DNA from: Herbaspirillum sp. alder98
GTDB taxonomy: Bacteria; Pseudomonadota; Gammaproteobacteria; Burkholderiales; Burkholderiaceae_D
Assembly (NCBI RefSeq): GCF_020179755.1
Contig: NZ_JAIUCY010000001.1
Coordinates: 868,001-932,000, forward strand
Direction of reading: 5' to 3'
Length of the DNA stretch: 64,000 bases
How positions within the stretch are numbered: the stretch's first letter is position 1; the number at the start of each line of letters is the position of its first letter. The translations under genes and the position numbers were made by a program. Below, piece after piece: positions 61,392 through 64,000 of the stretch. Under the pieces are notes generated by a model. The model searched no databases. It was not told the DNA's origin and worked only from the letters and a program-made list of their open reading frames with translations.

Positions 61392-62807
61392 TTATGCGGT
61401 TGTCAGTTGCTGGCGTTGCGCCTTCACTTGCGCGCCCTGGGCGCCGATGTCCCACAGCAGGCCGGCCATCAACTGCAAGCCTTCGCGCGCCACATGTCCC
61501 AGCAGGTGCTCGTCGGGCGCATGCTGCGAGCACGACGGATAGGAGTGCGGCATCCACAGCGTGGGCAGGCCCAGCGCCTGCGAGAAACAATGGTTGGGAA
61601 TCGTGCCGCCAAGATTGGGCAGGATCGCCACCGGCTTGCCTGCGGTCTGTTCCATCGAGGCCGCCGCCAGGCGCACCCACTCATCGTCGGGGTCGAGCCG
61701 GGTAGCGGGCGCACTGGCCTGCAGTTCGATGGAGACCTGTTCGAATCCATGGGCATCGAGATGCTGGCGCAGATGCGCCTCGCCGTTTTCCCAGTCGGTG
61801 CCAACCACGAAGCGCAACTGGAACACCGCCTGCGCCTGCGCGGGGATCGCCCCCACCGGTCGCGCCGCGTTGCCCGCTTCGAAGGCGATCAGCTCCAGCG
61901 TATTCCACGCAAACAGACGTTCACCCGGCGACAGGCCAGGCTCGCCCCAATCGGCCGCCAGGACCGGATCGCCGGCATCGCCGCCGACCGGAAAATCACG
62001 CACCAGCTCACGCACGCGGCTGGTGATCTGCGGCGCGCGCAAGCCTTCGACCAGGATCACGCCCTGCGCATCGACCAGCGACGCCACGGCGTGCGCCAGC
62101 ACGATGGCGGGGTTCTGCAGCACACCGCCCCAGTTGCCGGCGTGGTGCGCGCCATTGCCCGGATTCAGGGACAGCTTGAACTGCAGCGCGCCGCGCGAGC
62201 CAAGGAACAGCGTCGGGCGGGACGCCGCCAGGCGCGGGCCATCGGAGGCCAGGAACAGGTCGGCACGCAGGTAATCGGCGTGCTCGACACAGGCTTCCCA
62301 CAAACCCGGCGAGCCGATCTCTTCGCTCATCTCGAAGATCATCTTGACGTTGTAGCCCAGCTTGCCCTCACGCGCCTGCAATACCGCCGCCAGTGCGCCC
62401 AGATTGACGCTGTGCTGGCCCTTGTTGTCGGCGGTGCCACGGCCATACCAGCGTTCCCCGTCCTGTTGCAGCAACCAGGGCGAACGCTGCTGCTGCCAGC
62501 GACCCTCTTGCCCGTTGACGACATCGCCATGGCCGTACATCAACACCGTCAGCGCAGCTTCATCTTCGATGCGGCGCGCCAGCAGCAAAGGCGGCGCGTT
62601 GTCGCGATGATTGGGCACCAGCTTGAAGTCGAAGCCCATGGCCGCCAGGGCGACGCCGATTTCCTGCTCGAGATAATCTTTCAGCTGGGAGGCGCGCTCG
62701 GGGTTCTGGCTTTCGGTCGGCAGCGCCACCCGGCGTTGCAGGTCGCCCTTAAAATGCCCCGAATCGAAATAGTCGGTCGCCAGGCCGATTGCCTTACTGC
62801 GTGTCAT
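61392..62807 (-). CDS. M20-family metallopeptidase/deacylase
   Basis: This is a zinc amidohydrolase of the M20/ArgE/DapE group, 471 residues. Metal-site motifs are MYGHGDVV, YGRGTADNKGQ, FEMSEEIGSPG (catalytic Glu pair), FLASDGP and the C-terminal His in SYPSCSQHAPDEHLLG. Start 62807 has GGAG 6 bases upstream; 62819 would place that site inside the gene. It is the first gene of a probable operon with the transporter 20 bases downstream. Substrate is unknown; dipeptides or N-acyl amino acids are typical. Confidence 0.88.
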   Translation of the reverse strand: MTRSKAIGLATDYFDSGHFKGDLQRRVALPTESQNPERASQLKDYLEQEIGVALAAMGFDFKLVPNHRDNAPPLLLARRIEDEAALTVLMYGHGDVVNGQEGRWQQQRSPWLLQQDGERWYGRGTADNKGQHSVNLGALAAVLQAREGKLGYNVKMIFEMSEEIGSPGLWEACVEHADYLRADLFLASDGPRLAASRPTLFLGSRGALQFKLSLNPGNGAHHAGNWGGVLQNPAIVLAHAVASLVDAQGVILVEGLRAPQITSRVRELVRDFPVGGDAGDPVLAADWGEPGLSPGERLFAWNTLELIAFEAGNAARPVGAIPAQAQAVFQLRFVVGTDWENGEAHLRQHLDAHGFEQVSIELQASAPATRLDPDDEWVRLAAASMEQTAGKPVAILPNLGGTIPNHCFSQALGLPTLWMPHSYPSCSQHAPDEHLLGHVAREGLQLMAGLLWDIGAQGAQVKAQRQQLTTA

Positions 62808-63105
62808 GTCGAACTCCATTGCTTACGTTGGGATGCGGGGCAGGTCGCCCTTGCGGCATCAGGACAACTGCATTCTAGAATTCACTAACACTTCTAACAA
62901 TGTCAATTTTTAAAACATATCTTTCTCTTTTTGATAAATTAATTTATCGTGTTCGTCACCGACTTTTTTCACAAAAAACGTGCATAACCGGCTGCAAAGC
63001 CGCAATTTATTGCCACAAGACAAACTACGCACCAGTTTGAAACCGGCCAAGCTTTGCCTCATTAAACTAACAGGCTTGTTGAAATAAGAAAGATTGGTGA
63101 CTCCG
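62808..63105. promoter_or_regulatory. Divergent M20 / LysR control region with palindrome
   Basis: This is 298 bases of AT-rich DNA between divergent genes. It contains a perfect 16-bp palindrome, GATAAATTAATTTATC (62933-62948), set in TTGATAAATTAATTTATCG, which fits the T-N11-A form of LysR sites. No other gene is seen. Confidence 0.55.
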
Positions 63106-64000
63106 ATGCAAAGCACTGTGCTGCGTTATTTCTATCAGGTTGGCCGCACCGGCTCGCTCACCGCAGCGGCCGAGCGCCTGCATGTGGCGGTGTCGGCCGT
63201 GAGCCGGCAGATTTCCAAGCTGGAAGAAGAAACCGGCGTGCCGCTGTTCGAACGCCGCGCGCGCGGCATGGTGCTGACCCAGGCCGGCGAGGTGCTGATG
63301 TCCTATGCGCGACGCAACCTGCTGGAGCTCGAACAGGTCATGGCCGAGGTCAAGGGCATCAACGCGGTCGGCCAGACGCTGGTGACGGTGGCCAGCTCCG
63401 AAGGTTTCGCCTGGGATCTGCTGCCCAATGTGATGGCGCAATTCCGCCAGCAATACCCGGGCATGCAGTTCAAGCTCAATGTGGTGGGCGCCAATCATGC
63501 CTCGCGCATGGTGGCCGATGGCGAGGCCGACATCTCGATCACCTACAGCCTGGCGCCGGTCGAGGGATTATCGGTGTCCTATCGCGAAGCCGCGCCGATC
63601 TTCGCCCTGATGCGACGCGACCACCCGCTGGCCCAGCGCAAGTTGCTGTCGCTGGGCGATCTGCAACCCTACCCGCTGGCGCTGCCCGAGGAAAGTTCGA
63701 CGGTGCGCCAGTTGTTCGATATTGCCTGCGGCATGCGCGGCCTGCTGTTTGCGCCCGCCTTTACCAGCCACTCGCTGGGCGCGGTCTACCGCTTCACCCA
63801 ACAATCGCAACAGGCGGTGGCATTGGGCGGCTTCCTCACCGCGCATGGCCGCGCGGCGGAAGACGGCATGGCATTGATCCCGATGGCCGAATCCGAACTT
63901 CATCAGCGCACACTGCAAGTGCAGACCATGGCGGCGCGCAAGCTGCCACCGGCGGTCGCCGCCTTCAGCGACTTCCTGATTGCCGCCATCCGCCAGATCG
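63106..64000 (+). CDS. LysR-family transcriptional regulator, 3' end beyond window
   Basis: This LysR-type regulator is open to the last base, with 298 codons visible. The N-terminal HTH is STVLRYFYQVGRTGSLTAAAERLHVAVSAVSRQISKLEEETG, followed by PLFERRARGMVLTQAGEVL. The effector domain (VTVASSEGFAWDLLPNVMAQF ...) is nearly complete given the usual length of about 300 residues. It is divergent from the M20 peptidase gene, so it is the likely activator of the peptidase/transporter/aminotransferase operon. Confidence 0.9.
   Translation, partial: MQSTVLRYFYQVGRTGSLTAAAERLHVAVSAVSRQISKLEEETGVPLFERRARGMVLTQAGEVLMSYARRNLLELEQVMAEVKGINAVGQTLVTVASSEGFAWDLLPNVMAQFRQQYPGMQFKLNVVGANHASRMVADGEADISITYSLAPVEGLSVSYREAAPIFALMRRDHPLAQRKLLSLGDLQPYPLALPEESSTVRQLFDIACGMRGLLFAPAFTSHSLGAVYRFTQQSQQAVALGGFLTAHGRAAEDGMALIPMAESELHQRTLQVQTMAARKLPPAVAAFSDFLIAAIRQI

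Overview
The window is about 64 kb of GC-rich chromosomal DNA from a betaproteobacterium. The best fit is Oxalobacteraceae, probably Herbaspirillum. This is inferred from the housekeeping order ribF-ileS-lspA-coaBC, clpS-clpA-cspA-icd-rluE, rpsT/murJ and carA-carB-greA-yhbY-rlmE-ftsH-folP-glmM, and from a plant-associate style nitrogen-scavenging cluster. No insertion sequences, CRISPR arrays, phage genes or rRNA operons were seen. There is one tRNA, Arg with anticodon CCT.

Left arm (1-11751, all on +): a catabolic island for urea oligomers. It encodes a 5'-truncated allophanate hydrolase (AtzF), an SsuABC/NMT1-type ABC importer, a BMP-type (nucleoside-like) ABC importer, a biuret hydrolase (BiuH), a second isochorismatase-like hydrolase that fits triuret hydrolase (TrtA), an AtzH-like DUF3225 protein and a GntR/FCD regulator. 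Gene overlaps (ATGA junctions) tie the transporter ATPase, TrtA and AtzH-like genes into one translational unit. The inferred route is triuret -> 1-carboxybiuret/biuret -> allophanate -> ammonia + CO2.

Middle (11851-50006): mostly core genes. They cover FAD synthesis, isoleucyl-tRNA synthetase, signal peptidase II, CoA synthesis, dUTPase, the ClpAP protease with its adaptor, cold shock, isocitrate dehydrogenase, lipid II flippase, a bifunctional penicillin-binding protein, phosphoglucosamine mutase, folate synthesis, FtsH, rRNA modification, GreA and carbamoyl-phosphate synthase. Interruptions include a TetR/lipoprotein/PqiA-like module on the opposite strand between coaBC and dut, with a palindromic operator. 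They also include a pseudo-M48 lipoprotein that has lost its zinc motif, a 56-residue secreted AKK-repeat protein, a pair of orphan c-type cytochromes, and a PhoB-like regulator directly downstream of glmM with no pst genes.

Right arm (50269-64000): accessory genes. They include a GlcG-like protein, an NlpC/P60 hydrolase, a patatin-like lipoprotein, an orphan ParB-like protein, an IMPACT protein, an MFS exporter with a divergent four-cysteine regulator, a leaderless Rrf2 regulator next to a thioredoxin-reductase-like flavoprotein, and a probable M20 peptidase / MHS transporter / aromatic aminotransferase / YitT operon. A LysR gene that runs off the window end is divergent from this operon. 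Start codons were chosen from Shine-Dalgarno placement and family length. Several differ from the longest open frame, and the reasons are given in the entries.
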